A DNA stretch of 57,165 nt from Bacillota bacterium (GTDB lineage: Bacteria; Bacillota; Clostridia; Lachnospirales; Lachnospiraceae): the NCBI GenBank assembly GCA_023420935.1, contig JAEZUR010000195.1, positions 1 to 57,165 on the forward strand, written 5' to 3'. Position 1 is the first letter of the stretch. Every line of letters starts with the position of its first letter. The translations under genes were made by a program, and so were the position numbers. The notes beneath the pieces are model-generated. The model searched no databases. It had not been told where the DNA came from and saw only the letters and a list, made by a program, of their open reading frames with translations. This document shows positions 9,072-16,860 of this stretch, in pieces.

Positions 9072-9131
9072 CATCATTTTAATTCCGATTATTTTAATTC
9101 CTATCATTTTAATTCCGATTATTTTAGTTGG
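9072..9131. repeat. 15-bp tandem array in the iscR leader
   Basis: Four head-to-tail 15-bp units of the form (C/G/T)AT(C/T)ATTTTAATTCC: 9072-9086, 9087-9101, 9102-9116, and a diverged last unit 9117-9131 ending AGTTGG. First and third, and second and fourth, resemble each other most, giving a 30-bp superperiod. The array starts only a few bases after the expected transcription start and runs toward the TTG start codon. It may hold repeated operator half-sites or shape the 5' leader. Confidence 0.85.
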
Positions 9132-9144
9132 AATTTATGTAGTA

Positions 9145-9173
9145 ATATTATCATTAACTTTTATTTCTGTCAA
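9145..9173 (-). promoter_or_regulatory. Promoter of iscR-iscS-iscU
   Basis: On the minus strand, a perfect TTGACA (9173-9168), 17-bp spacer and TAATAT (9150-9145). It lies about 120 bp upstream of the iscR start, with the 15-bp tandem array between. Confidence 0.8.
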
Positions 9174-9180
9174 GAGCAAT

Positions 9181-9217
9181 TTAAGGGATGCGAAAAAATA
9201 GTTTTCGCATCCCTTAA
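9181..9217 (-). terminator. Perfect 16-bp hairpin at the end of the LXG operon
   Basis: TTAAGGGATGCGAAAA (9181-9196) and TTTTCGCATCCCTTAA (9202-9217) form a perfect stem with a 5-nt loop. It overlaps the stop codon of the last LXG-operon gene and ends 8 bp before the iscR -35 box. There is no clear T-tract after the stem on the minus strand, so termination efficiency is uncertain; it may mainly insulate the two operons or protect the mRNA end. Confidence 0.7.
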
Positions 9218-9690
9218 AGCAACTCATTATTTAGTATCACTATCTTTTCTGGTGCTATTTGAGCATAGAGTGAATAATATGGATTCTCTCGATTATTCCC
9301 GCTTACAAAATAGATTGGAGAACATATATCATATCCATCCTTCAGACAATGTTCACGCATGGTTTGGTAAATATTTTCCTTGTTTTCCTCTAGCTCTTTC
9401 ACGCTTAAACGTGAACAGACTGCTTCTTCAAATCCAAAATAACTGTCCAATCGATAACTATTAACTTTTTGTATTCCATGGTCTTTGATTGGAATCATAA
9501 ACTTCACTGCAATGGTTTCATTTAAGGTAGGTTCAATCATGTAGATTAGATGCCCCGTTACTTTAAACTGATACCGTTCTATGATATCTTTTAGAAATGA
9601 TTGCTGCGCACTCGCTATATTTTCTGGTTTCATTATGTAACGTTTCGATAACACATTTGTAAACCCAAAAGGTTCGTAGTAAATTACCAT
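9214..9690 (-). CDS. DUF5085-like protein of LXG locus (copy 2)
   Basis: 158 aa from the ATG at 9690, which has GGAGG 6 nt upstream and starts 1 bp after the stop of the previous gene. No signal peptide or membrane segment. It resembles the preceding 149-aa protein in size and layout (an N-terminal strand-helix unit, central VTGHLIYMIEP and K-F-M-I-P-I blocks, and a C-terminal Y-Y-S-L-Y segment) and fits the small GyrI-like fold family DUF5085 that accompanies LXG toxins. Role unknown; such proteins are suspected adaptor or immunity-associated factors. It is the last gene before the hairpin at 9181. Confidence 0.55.
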   Translation of the reverse strand: MVIYYEPFGFTNVLSKRYIMKPENIASAQQSFLKDIIERYQFKVTGHLIYMIEPTLNETIAVKFMIPIKDHGIQKVNSYRLDSYFGFEEAVCSRLSVKELEENKENIYQTMREHCLKDGYDICSPIYFVSGNNRENPYYSLYAQIAPEKIVILNNELL

Positions 9691-9691
9691 A

Positions 9692-10141
9692 TTATACCTC
9701 CTGGAGCGGAGCAAACACATCAACAATCTGCTCACCATACATATTCATACAAATATGATAATATGGTTTCTTTAGTTTTAATTTATTTGCTGCTGCACAT
9801 GATTCTAACATGATGTAATCGGATTCAAAACCTTCTTCTGGTTCCGCATGACGAATTACCAATCCTTCCTTACTATATAACTCAGTTAAGAATGTAACCT
9901 CTCTATCTAGCTTATCATCCTTTAATATAATTGGATTATTTACTGGCATATAAAAACGGTAAATGGATTTATCATTATCACCCTCTTCTCTTTGATAAAC
10001 AAGGGGTCCTGTAGGATACAAGCCATGGCTAATTACTAAGTCACGTAGATCCCTTGCTAAGTCAACCCACTCATTTCCTTCCATTTCTCCAGTGATACAG
10101 ATAACATTATTCATGGATAATGATTTCTTTTTTATTCGCAT
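9692..10141 (-). CDS. DUF5085-like protein of LXG locus (copy 1)
   Basis: 149 aa, soluble. TGEMEGNEWVDLARDL near the N-terminus, then TGPLVYQREEG and FYMPVNNPI, then PYYHICMNMYGEQIVDVFAPL at the C-terminus; this is the alternating pattern seen in DUF5085 proteins encoded next to LXG toxins. It looks paralogous to the following gene. Start ATG at 10141 follows GGGAG; an alternative ATG lies 9 codons in. The function is not established; family members are recognised only by their constant link with type VII secretion LXG loci. Confidence 0.55.
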   Translation of the reverse strand: MRIKKKSLSMNNVICITGEMEGNEWVDLARDLRDLVISHGLYPTGPLVYQREEGDNDKSIYRFYMPVNNPIILKDDKLDREVTFLTELYSKEGLVIRHAEPEEGFESDYIMLESCAAANKLKLKKPYYHICMNMYGEQIVDVFAPLQEV

Positions 10142-10154
10142 GTTTTTCTCCCTT

Positions 10155-10862
10155 TTATACTCTGTATCTTCTATTCTTTATTTCTAGCATTATAAATACC
10201 AGATTCTTTGCCAAATAGGAGTAAATGATAACAAGCCAGAACCACATTATCATATAGTTAATTAAGACAGACTGCCATAAATCACTTAGCGCATTAAAGC
10301 CATAACGCCTCACTGCCATACTGGTAAATGGCATAATTGGCAGTGCTAACAGTCCCCAGAAAAATACCTTTTTTGATATTGGCGTTTTCTTGGCATTATA
10401 TTGGTATTCTCCTTTTTTTACCTTCCCAAGCACAAGAACCGTACAAAGAATGAGAAATATTACAATAAAAAAGATACTAACTATATTAATCATAACTCCC
10501 ATATTCATATGTTGTATCGTAAGTATTATATAAATCATACAGTGTATAAAGGACAATGTAGCAATAATCTGAAGGAAAGTATAACAGGATAAGAACAGTT
10601 CGCATGGTTTCTTTTGCTTCAGCAATCCGAAAAGCACCAAGGTGATTACCAAAGAGAGTATCAAAACAACTCCTAATGTATTCACCAAAGGAAACATATT
10701 CGTATCTGCATAAGGATTCTCGGACTTCACAACAAAATAAAGTGCTATCAATAAAAATCCTAATAATCCCGTCCATAGTACCGTAACCAAAGGCGAGCTT
10801 TGAAATCGCTCTCTCATTCTTTTATAGTCTTCTAGGAGATTAACATAGTTATCTCGATTCAT
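10155..10862 (-). CDS. Polytopic membrane protein, candidate immunity protein
   Basis: 235 aa from the ATG at 10862, chosen because GAGG lies 9 nt upstream (an ATG five codons earlier lacks a ribosome site). Six hydrophobic segments are visible, at roughly residues 27-47, 59-78, 88-108, 114-138, 160-178 and 195-220. No known enzyme motif. It starts 34 bp after the LXG toxin gene in the same operon. Because the toxin tail looks membrane-active, a multi-spanning protein next to it is the expected type of immunity factor, as for other membrane-depolarising LXG toxins. This role is inferred from position and topology only. Confidence 0.6.
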   Translation of the reverse strand: MNRDNYVNLLEDYKRMRERFQSSPLVTVLWTGLLGFLLIALYFVVKSENPYADTNMFPLVNTLGVVLILSLVITLVLFGLLKQKKPCELFLSCYTFLQIIATLSFIHCMIYIILTIQHMNMGVMINIVSIFFIVIFLILCTVLVLGKVKKGEYQYNAKKTPISKKVFFWGLLALPIMPFTSMAVRRYGFNALSDLWQSVLINYMIMWFWLVIIYSYLAKNLVFIMLEIKNRRYRV

Positions 10863-10895
10863 TGTATTGTTCCTCATTTCTTATAAATATGATTC

Positions 10896-12368
10896 CTACC
10901 AGAACGTTGTTGATAACCAATTTCCAACGGAATCCGTAAAATCCTTAACCCCATCACTGATATGATCTGCAATAGATTTCGGTGGTTCACCAAACTCCCA
11001 ATTCATTCCTACATCAATTAAAGCTCCCACTCCAGCACCAATTGCTGTTCCGATTCCAGGGCAAATAGCAGTTCCAATTGCTGCTCCCGCTGCGGGAATT
11101 CCTAAGCTTATACTCAAATCGATAGCTTCATCTGTTGCGAAGTCAATAAAATCTTTTCCTTCATTAACCTCCCACTGTCCAGTCGTTTCATTATAGAAAT
11201 TATCGTTAATATCACCATATGTTGTAATAGCAACATCCGCTATATCAAACAATTTACCTGCAATACCTAAGACTTTGGATCCTCCACCCTTATATTCTTT
11301 AACAGGCTTTACATCGCCTAACACATCGGATATGATATCTGATTTTAATAAGCGATTGAGCATTTGTTTATTGCATACATTACCATTGACGTCCACAATT
11401 TGTAGACCATCTCCAAGTAACTTTCTAATCTTATCTTCTCGAAATGAACTGGTTCCTAAACTTTTTAGGATACGATTTAACTCTGCTGGATCCGTGATAT
11501 TGGTAACCATTTTAAAGTAAACGCGTTCTCCTTGTTCCACAACGTTGAACTGAACACCAGCCATATATAATTTTCGTAATTCCTCCGAATTTACACCCGT
11601 CACCAGTCCATTCTTAATCATAACCTCAATGGTTCGATAATCACTGTAAGTTTCAAGAAATTCTGTGGTTGTCTCCCATCCATTTTTCTCAAATTTCTCT
11701 CCAACTGATATCTGGTAATTAATTAAGTCACTCATCCAGTCCTTATATGTTGCACTGCCTGGCTCATAGATCGATATAGAAGAAACATCTCCAAAAGATT
11801 TCATATAATCAATTGCAGTATTAAGTTTTGTTATAGTATCATTCACATCTTTCATATCAGGTATATGTTTTGTACCAAATGTTTCAAATTCATCTTTTGT
11901 GTCCTGAGCTTGGTCAATGTTTTCTTGATACATGGTTAAAATGGTATCTGTAACAAATGATACATCTGCAGAGAAAATATCCGATACTGAGCTTAATATA
12001 TTTAGAAGAGAAGCCTCCGCGGCTTGGAAAGAATCCTTTAGCGCTATCTCTTTTGTAATCTTTTCACCTATGTATTCATTATCAAGTATTGGTGTATAGC
12101 CACTATCTACGCTATCTTCAAAATCATTGTTGGAATAATGCATGGTAACATCAATATCATAAATTAAGGTCATTAATGTTTTAATCACATTTCCATGTAG
12201 GTCATTATAATAAGCTTTTATATTCGTTGCTGCTTGACCATTAAAATCTTCTAACCCAGTAAAATCATTGATTGCCTGTTGCAACTCTTCTAAGATATCC
12301 AGTTGGTTCTGAAGGTATTCACTTAGATCATTATAATCGTTTTCCACATCTCTATATTTAATATTCAT
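10896..12368 (-). CDS. LXG-domain-like polymorphic toxin with glycine-zipper C-terminus
   Basis: 490 aa, no signal peptide. Residues 1-about 200 are long amphipathic helices (YLQNQLDILEELQQAINDF, then FNGQAATNIKAYY), the form of LXG/WXG-type secretion domains exported by the type VII system. A linker region follows, and the C-terminal part carries a glycine zipper at about 423-452 (GAAIGTAICPGIGTAIGAGVG), similar in style to TelE-type LXG toxins that permeabilise membranes. Two small helical proteins are encoded just upstream and a membrane protein downstream, the usual order of an LXG locus (YwqH-YwqI-YwqJ in Bacillus). No type VII secretion core genes lie in the window, so export must use a machine encoded elsewhere. 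Confidence 0.75.
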   Translation of the reverse strand: MNIKYRDVENDYNDLSEYLQNQLDILEELQQAINDFTGLEDFNGQAATNIKAYYNDLHGNVIKTLMTLIYDIDVTMHYSNNDFEDSVDSGYTPILDNEYIGEKITKEIALKDSFQAAEASLLNILSSVSDIFSADVSFVTDTILTMYQENIDQAQDTKDEFETFGTKHIPDMKDVNDTITKLNTAIDYMKSFGDVSSISIYEPGSATYKDWMSDLINYQISVGEKFEKNGWETTTEFLETYSDYRTIEVMIKNGLVTGVNSEELRKLYMAGVQFNVVEQGERVYFKMVTNITDPAELNRILKSLGTSSFREDKIRKLLGDGLQIVDVNGNVCNKQMLNRLLKSDIISDVLGDVKPVKEYKGGGSKVLGIAGKLFDIADVAITTYGDINDNFYNETTGQWEVNEGKDFIDFATDEAIDLSISLGIPAAGAAIGTAICPGIGTAIGAGVGALIDVGMNWEFGEPPKSIADHISDGVKDFTDSVGNWLSTTFW

Positions 12369-12403
12369 AGTATCATCCCTTTTTCTAAGCTTATTTCATA
12401 TAG

Positions 12404-12670
12404 TTAACTTAAGTTTCTATCAGTATCCTTAAAATGATCACTAACAGAGCCTAACGTCTTAATATCTGCAACGAGTAAATTATAATAACTATCCAGTAAA
12501 TTCTTTAGCGAATCTATAGTTTTGCTGTAATCCTCTAAATATTCCATGGAAGACCCGGAATACTCAATACGTAAATTACGAATATTCTGGCTTGTACGAT
12601 CATTAGCATCTTCTATTTTATTGACTTTATTCTTAAATGTTCTTTCACATATTTGAATTGAATTACCCAA
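12404..12670 (-). CDS. Small helical LXG partner (YwqI/DUF5344-like)
   Basis: 88 aa, almost entirely alpha-helical by heptad pattern, no cysteine motif or membrane segment beyond one N-terminal Cys. Helix 1 spans about 8-32 and helix 2 about 38-75, separated by a short turn at YSGSS: the two-helix hairpin of WXG100-like proteins. Start chosen as TTG at 12670, 8 nt after AGGAG; a GTG three codons earlier overlaps the Shine-Dalgarno and is less likely. Its place between the DUF5082-like gene and the LXG toxin matches YwqI-type partners thought to bind and target the toxin for export. Confidence 0.6.
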   Translation of the reverse strand: MGNSIQICERTFKNKVNKIEDANDRTSQNIRNLRIEYSGSSMEYLEDYSKTIDSLKNLLDSYYNLLVADIKTLGSVSDHFKDTDRNLS

Positions 12671-12716
12671 CTTTTTCACTCCTCTTTTAATCTTATTCCT
12701 TCGCCTTTTATTTCAA

Positions 12717-13121
12717 TTAATCATCCTCATCATCCCAATTATCAATCACATTCTGCCAATAATTAATTTCACTGATAGCATCCTCTATACGGTATTGAAA
12801 CTCATCAATTTTCAATCTCATTTTATCTAATACCATGATATGATTTCCCTGTTCTACATAAATCATATTCACAATGGATTCTAACTTATCTTCATAATCA
12901 CGAACACGATTCCCTTCCCACTCACTAGTAGAGCCAAATGGATTAATCCTATCCGAAAATATAATCAAATCACCACACGCCATGGAAAATTCTCCATTGT
13001 TATTCCATACAGAGCTAGAATAATCCTCATGAGCATCTTCTAACCTAGCCTTTTTACTTTCTAAATCACGTTTGGTATCGCTCCAACTATCACGATTTCC
13101 TATAGCTTGACTTAAGGTCAT
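12717..13121 (-). CDS. Small helical LXG partner (YwqH/DUF5082-like)
   Basis: 134 aa with long helices: about 17-36 (coiled coil KRDLESKKARLEDAHED), a central turn with WNNNGEF, and a C-terminal pair (about 65-95 and 97-127) ending in WQNVIDNWDDEDD. This resembles the DUF5082 family, encoded first in LXG operons. Perfect AGGAGG 8 nt before the ATG and the operon promoter directly upstream. Expected to act as a chaperone or co-secreted partner of the LXG toxin; this is known for analogous LXG-associated helical proteins and inferred here. Confidence 0.65.
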   Translation of the reverse strand: MTLSQAIGNRDSWSDTKRDLESKKARLEDAHEDYSSSVWNNNGEFSMACGDLIIFSDRINPFGSTSEWEGNRVRDYEDKLESIVNMIYVEQGNHIMVLDKMRLKIDEFQYRIEDAISEINYWQNVIDNWDDEDD

Positions 13122-13173
13122 GTTTAATACCTCCTTAATTCTTCTATATCAGTTATTTTCCAATATAATCATA

Positions 13174-13202
13174 ATATTACCATTTATAATCTTGTGTGTC
13201 AA
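13174..13202 (-). promoter_or_regulatory. Promoter of the LXG toxin operon
   Basis: On the minus strand, TTGACA (13202-13197), 17-bp spacer, TAATAT (13179-13174), about 50 bp upstream of the first LXG-operon start codon. The match suggests constitutive vegetative transcription. Confidence 0.8.
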
Positions 13203-13278
13203 TAATTGGAAAGTCTTACATTTTTTCATTTCTTTTGGAATATAATGAACTAACCCTACTATGAATATAGGTCTTATT

Positions 13279-14808
13279 ATGTCAAAAAACAGTATTATAA
13301 AAGGTACCTTAATTCTGACGCTGGCTGGATTTACTACAAGATTAATTGGTTTTTTCTATCGTATTTTTCTATCCAACTCATTAGGTGCTAAAAATCTTGG
13401 TATCTACTCGTTGGCATTCCCTATCTATGGAATTTGTTTTACCCTTTATGGCTCTGGAATTCAAACAGCCATTTCGCAACTGATAGCTGCCGAGCAAGGA
13501 AAAAATGCGAATTCAAAGAATGCGACGAACTACCAAAATAAAATATTAAAAGCCGGCATACTATTGTCATTATCCATTGCTTTATGTCTTTCCTTTCTTG
13601 TTTATGGTAATGCACAAATCATTGCTACCAAAATATTACTAGAACCAGAATGTGCTGGTTCACTTAGAGTACTATCCTATGTATTTCCATTCTGCGGTAT
13701 TACCGCTTGTATCAATGGATATTATCTTGGATTAAAAAAAGCAGGAGTACCTGCTGCTACTCAGCTTCTAGAGCAAGTAGTTCGGGTAACCTGCGTGTAT
13801 GTGATTGCAATTTATTTTGGTGGGGAAGATCGTCGCGTAACTTGTGAACTGGCTATGTTTGGTGTTGTTCTTGGAGAAATAGCATCTAATATATTCAATA
13901 TCTTATCTTTGCTCTTTCAAAAGCGGACCACCAATAATCATTCCATTGGTCGAAGAGGTATCTTTTCCAGACTAATCGGTCAAACAGTTCCTCTTACTGG
14001 TAACCGTTTAGTCATTAGTATCCTACATAGCTTTGAAGCAATTTTAATACCTAGTATGCTTCAACGATCCGGACTTAGTAATGTAGAAGCACTCAGTATC
14101 TTCGGAATTTTGAATGGTATGGCAATTCCATTTATATTATTTCCAAGTACAATCACCAATGCCTTCGCTGTACTTTTACTACCGACGGTATCAGAAGCTC
14201 AGGCTAAAAATAATAATTCATTGATTAGCCGGACTTCTTCGTTATCTATAAAATACAGCATTATCATTGGTATTTTAAGTACTGCTATATTTATTATCTT
14301 TGGTGATACACTAGGTACTTTTGTCTTTCATAATAAGCAAGCCGGCATTTTCATTACGGTACTCTCTTGGTTATGCCCACTTATGTATCTAACCACCACG
14401 CTTGGTAGTATTTTAAATGGTTTGGGTAAAGCCCATTTAACATTCTTTAACTCAGTTATTGGTATCTCAATAAGAATTGTATTTATCTTATTTTTAATTC
14501 CTTCAAGGGGAATCTATGGTTACTTAATTGGTTTACTAGTAAGTCAATTAGCAATTACGTTACTTGATTTATTAGCTATTTGGAAAAATGTTACGGTACA
14601 TATGAACTCCATTGATTGGATTCTGAAACCAAGTATTGTACTGTTGTTTCTTGGATTTTTAACCAGTAAGGTTTACCAATACATACTTAGTATTACACAA
14701 ATAAGTGGAATACTTATATTACTGTCTTGTTGTATGGTTTTATGTATCTGTTTTATCATAATGTTATTCTTGACGAGAGCAATATCTATCAGGGAATTTA
14801 GATCATAA
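13279..14808 (+). CDS. MATE/MOP-superfamily flippase, SpoVB-like
   Basis: 509 aa from the ATG at 13279. About 14 hydrophobic helices span the whole length, typical of MOP-superfamily lipid-linked oligosaccharide flippases. The opening KNSIIKGTLILTLAGFTTRLIGFFYR and the GLGKAHLTFFNS block near 380 fit the SpoVB/polysaccharide-biosynthesis branch, which acts in spore cortex or envelope precursor transport. The internal ATG was preferred over one six codons upstream because AGG lies 7 nt before it and the family motif begins there. The gene is alone between the LXG operon (divergent) and palindromic element copy 2. Other branches (MurJ-like, Wzx) cannot be fully excluded. Confidence 0.8.
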   Translation: MSKNSIIKGTLILTLAGFTTRLIGFFYRIFLSNSLGAKNLGIYSLAFPIYGICFTLYGSGIQTAISQLIAAEQGKNANSKNATNYQNKILKAGILLSLSIALCLSFLVYGNAQIIATKILLEPECAGSLRVLSYVFPFCGITACINGYYLGLKKAGVPAATQLLEQVVRVTCVYVIAIYFGGEDRRVTCELAMFGVVLGEIASNIFNILSLLFQKRTTNNHSIGRRGIFSRLIGQTVPLTGNRLVISILHSFEAILIPSMLQRSGLSNVEALSIFGILNGMAIPFILFPSTITNAFAVLLLPTVSEAQAKNNNSLISRTSSLSIKYSIIIGILSTAIFIIFGDTLGTFVFHNKQAGIFITVLSWLCPLMYLTTTLGSILNGLGKAHLTFFNSVIGISIRIVFILFLIPSRGIYGYLIGLLVSQLAITLLDLLAIWKNVTVHMNSIDWILKPSIVLLFLGFLTSKVYQYILSITQISGILILLSCCMVLCICFIIMLFLTRAISIREFRS

Positions 14809-14837
14809 GAATATCAAAAGATTAGATTGTCACAGAC

Positions 14838-15086
14838 GCGCCCTTTTTAGTTTAGTGGTGTTGTTTATCACATATAGATTTTCTAGAATAGCGTGTGAAT
14901 TAGTATCCCTATCGAGACACGTTCTCACTCGGTTGTCGCTCATAGCGGTACGTAAGGTTGTGTCAGAAGATCACTGCCACAACCTAAGTACCGATGGCGA
15001 CAAACGGTCTCTTTAGGGATACTAATTCACACGCTATTTAATTTAAGTGTATTGATGTGATAAACAGTCTAGTCTTCTGAGGGCGC
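14838..15086 (-). repeat. Palindromic ~250-bp element, copy 2 (inverted relative to copy 1)
   Basis: Bounded by GCGCCC (14838-14843) and GGGCGC (15081-15086), with inner inverted boxes GTTTATCAC (14863-14871) and GTGATAAAC (15057-15065). A perfect 24-bp inverted repeat, 14887-14910 with 15015-15038, encloses a 104-bp core that aligns along its whole length with the reverse complement of copy 1. The arms differ in sequence from those of copy 1 at several positions yet remain perfectly complementary, so changes were matched on both arms. Like copy 1 it lies between convergent genes (flippase and beta-lactamase-fold hydrolase) and contains no reading frame. No clear target-site duplication is visible. 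Confidence 0.85.
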
Positions 15087-15159
15087 TGGGTCAACAAATT
15101 TTGAAAATAATAAAAACGTAAGAATGATGCTAACGTTTGTTATTTATCCTCTGTTGTTT

Positions 15160-15858
15160 CTATTGTTCTATTTCATATGGATTGCCATGCCCTGGGTATA
15201 TTTTTGTTATGTGATGTGTCATGATTTTTTTAGCGCTAGTTTTTAGTATACTAAAATTCTGTGCGTTGACTGCTAAGGATGGTTTTTTGTTATTGGCAAA
15301 TAGATCGCCGCAGAGTAAGTTACCCTGTGTATCTAATATGCAGATAGATCCCTCTGTGTGTCCGGGCATGTGAAAGATGATTCCATCAAAACCAAACTTG
15401 GATAAATTGTCTTGATCCTTTAATAATAAATCAGGTGTAAATACTTCAAATTCATCATATACTTTATCCATTAATATCTGAATTTTGGAATTCATCAAAC
15501 GAAATATAAGTTTTAATAAGAGAGATTGATAGTTTGAATTCAGTTTATAACAATCACTCTTTGCTTGCTCAACCATAAAAACATCCCCCTCATGCATGGC
15601 AATGCGAGAGTGAAATTTATCTCGTAAATACTTGGCATTGCATACATGATCATTGTCTCCATGAGTCAGGATAATTAACTCTAAATTATGTTCGTTAACG
15701 CCTTTTTCCAACAATGCGCGTTCTAATTCATTTCTACGATTGCTGAACTCCTTATCCAGAAACATATGTCCACCCGTATCAATAAGAATAAATTTTTCTT
15801 CCTTTTTAAGTAGATAACCATTTACTCCATTAAGGTCAATTTGAATCACTTGCTGCAT
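15160..15858 (-). CDS. Metallo-beta-lactamase-fold hydrolase
   Basis: 232 aa with the canonical metal motif THGDNDHVCN (HxHxDH variant HGDNDH, residues about 65-70), LIDTGGH near 26, HMPGHTEGSI near 156 and GDLFAN near 176, and a terminal HITKIYPGHGNP. The first His of HxHxDH is present as T-H-G-D-N-D-H. Family members hydrolyse thioesters, lactones, cyclic nucleotides or phosphonates, and the substrate is not predictable here. The start at 15858 (GGAGGAGAAAG upstream) lies inside the end of the PadR gene, a 23-bp overlap, so the two are translationally coupled and probably regulated by that PadR protein. Confidence 0.85.
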   Translation of the reverse strand: MQQVIQIDLNGVNGYLLKKEEKFILIDTGGHMFLDKEFSNRRNELERALLEKGVNEHNLELIILTHGDNDHVCNAKYLRDKFHSRIAMHEGDVFMVEQAKSDCYKLNSNYQSLLLKLIFRLMNSKIQILMDKVYDEFEVFTPDLLLKDQDNLSKFGFDGIIFHMPGHTEGSICILDTQGNLLCGDLFANNKKPSLAVNAQNFSILKTSAKKIMTHHITKIYPGHGNPYEIEQ

Positions 15859-16408
15859 CTTTCTCCTCCTTTGCCATCACTAAATTATCCAGACTCTTCT
15901 GACTTTTCACTGTTTCGCACCACATAATCATACTTTGAAGTTTACATATTCCATAATATAATGTGGATATCTTGTAATAGAATTGCTGCGTATTCTCCAA
16001 CGCATCGTATTGTTTCTTTAATTCAAGCAACTGATTTAAATAAATCTCAAGCTTTTTTTCATATGTCTCGATAATGCGACTGGATAGTTCCATTGGTAAT
16101 TGGTCAAAGAAGAACACTTTTGCTATAAAGGATTCCATAGAGTTGCCAGTTTCCTCACTATTCTCTAGCCATTCCATAAATACTTCTCTACCAGTTGGGG
16201 TAATACTGTACACTTTCTTAACTCGTTTTCCTTGATTCTCATTGCTGCAAGTGATATCTCCTTGATCTAAAAGCTTATTCAGTAATGGATATATACTTCC
16301 ATAACTAGCTTTGTAAAACATACCTATTCCACCTTCAATCCAGCTTCGTATGTCATATCCAGTAAATGGTTTCAAATTTAAGGCACCTAAAATAATGTAT
16401 TCTAACAA
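15836..16408 (-). CDS. PadR-family transcription regulator
   Basis: 190 aa. LEYIILGALNLKPFTGYDIRSWIE and FYKASYGSIYPLLNKLLDQGDI form the PadR winged helix (about 1-75), and a C-terminal helical domain with a coiled coil (about 120-150, YEKKLEIYLNQLLELKKQY) fits the Vir_act_alpha_C dimerisation region. PadR proteins usually repress a neighbouring transporter or detoxification gene; here the coupled target is the MBL-fold hydrolase. Start is TTG at 16408 after GGAGGG. A 21-bp near-perfect palindrome sits 12 bp upstream and is the likely autoregulatory operator. Confidence 0.87.
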   Translation of the reverse strand: MLEYIILGALNLKPFTGYDIRSWIEGGIGMFYKASYGSIYPLLNKLLDQGDITCSNENQGKRVKKVYSITPTGREVFMEWLENSEETGNSMESFIAKVFFFDQLPMELSSRIIETYEKKLEIYLNQLLELKKQYDALENTQQFYYKISTLYYGICKLQSMIMWCETVKSQKSLDNLVMAKEEKDAASDSN

Positions 16409-16420
16409 ATTATCCCTCCT

Positions 16421-16441
16421 AATATATCGTTACGATATATT
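16421..16441 (-). promoter_or_regulatory. Likely PadR operator palindrome
   Basis: AATATATCGT, a single T, then ACGATATATT: perfect 10-bp arms around one central base, located directly upstream of the PadR ribosome site, where binding would block transcription of the PadR-MBL operon. Confidence 0.7.
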
Positions 16442-16481
16442 ATACACCTTTTCATCTATTTGGCAATAGAATAAAAGAAAA

Positions 16482-16524
16482 AAGAAAGCAATATTCTCTT
16501 CCCTCAGAAGTATATTGCTTTCTT
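16482..16524 (-). terminator. Terminator after the flavodoxin-DUF2325 pair
   Basis: AAGAAAGCAATAT (16482-16494) pairs with ATATTGCTTTCTT (16512-16524), a 13-bp stem with a 17-nt loop, downstream of the DUF2325 stop; on the minus strand it is followed by a TTCTTTTTTC-type tract. Confidence 0.8.
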
Positions 16525-16578
16525 ACTTTAATTTCTATTTATAAAGTATATTGTTTTTTTCAGTTTTTCTCTTTCGAA

Positions 16579-16860
16579 TTATTTGCATTTATTTTCTAGA
16601 ATTTCCACTAAAGCATTACTACTACTAGTATGGCATCGAACTACATCTGCATTACTTTTCTCCGCTTCTGTTAATGCGCATCGAACCATTTTATGAGAAA
16701 CTGTATTGGTAAAAAGAACGATTAAGTCAGGATTTCCGATTTGTTCTCTTAAGTTACCGGACATCTGGGTGAAAATTTTTGCTCTGCATTTATATTCTTT
16801 GCATATCTTTTTATACTGACAGACCATTCGGTCATGTCCTCCGATAATTACAATACTCAT
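16579..16860 (-). CDS. DUF2325-family small protein
   Basis: 93 aa with a Rossmann-like opening MSIVIIGGHDRMVCQYKK, then a strand DLIVLFTNTVSHKM and DVVRCHTSSSNALVEIL. This size and motif order match DUF2325, a family of unknown function common in Firmicutes and often linked to metal or redox genes. Three cysteines are present (Cys14, Cys19, Cys25) but no classic metal motif. Its ATG overlaps the TGA of the flavodoxin gene (ATGA), so translation is coupled to flavodoxin; a redox or metal-linked function is a reasonable but untested inference. Confidence 0.7.
   Translation of the reverse strand: MSIVIIGGHDRMVCQYKKICKEYKCRAKIFTQMSGNLREQIGNPDLIVLFTNTVSHKMVRCALTEAEKSNADVVRCHTSSSNALVEILENKCK

Noticed and set aside
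9050..9135. CRISPR-like regular repeats before iscR
   Set aside because: Units are 15 bp with no spacers between them and no cas genes in the window; a tandem array, not CRISPR.
8911..9201. Plus-strand frame with repeated P-I-I-L-I peptide
   Set aside because: It reads through the 15-bp leader array and the iscR coding start on the other strand; the peptide repeat is a by-product of the DNA repeat.
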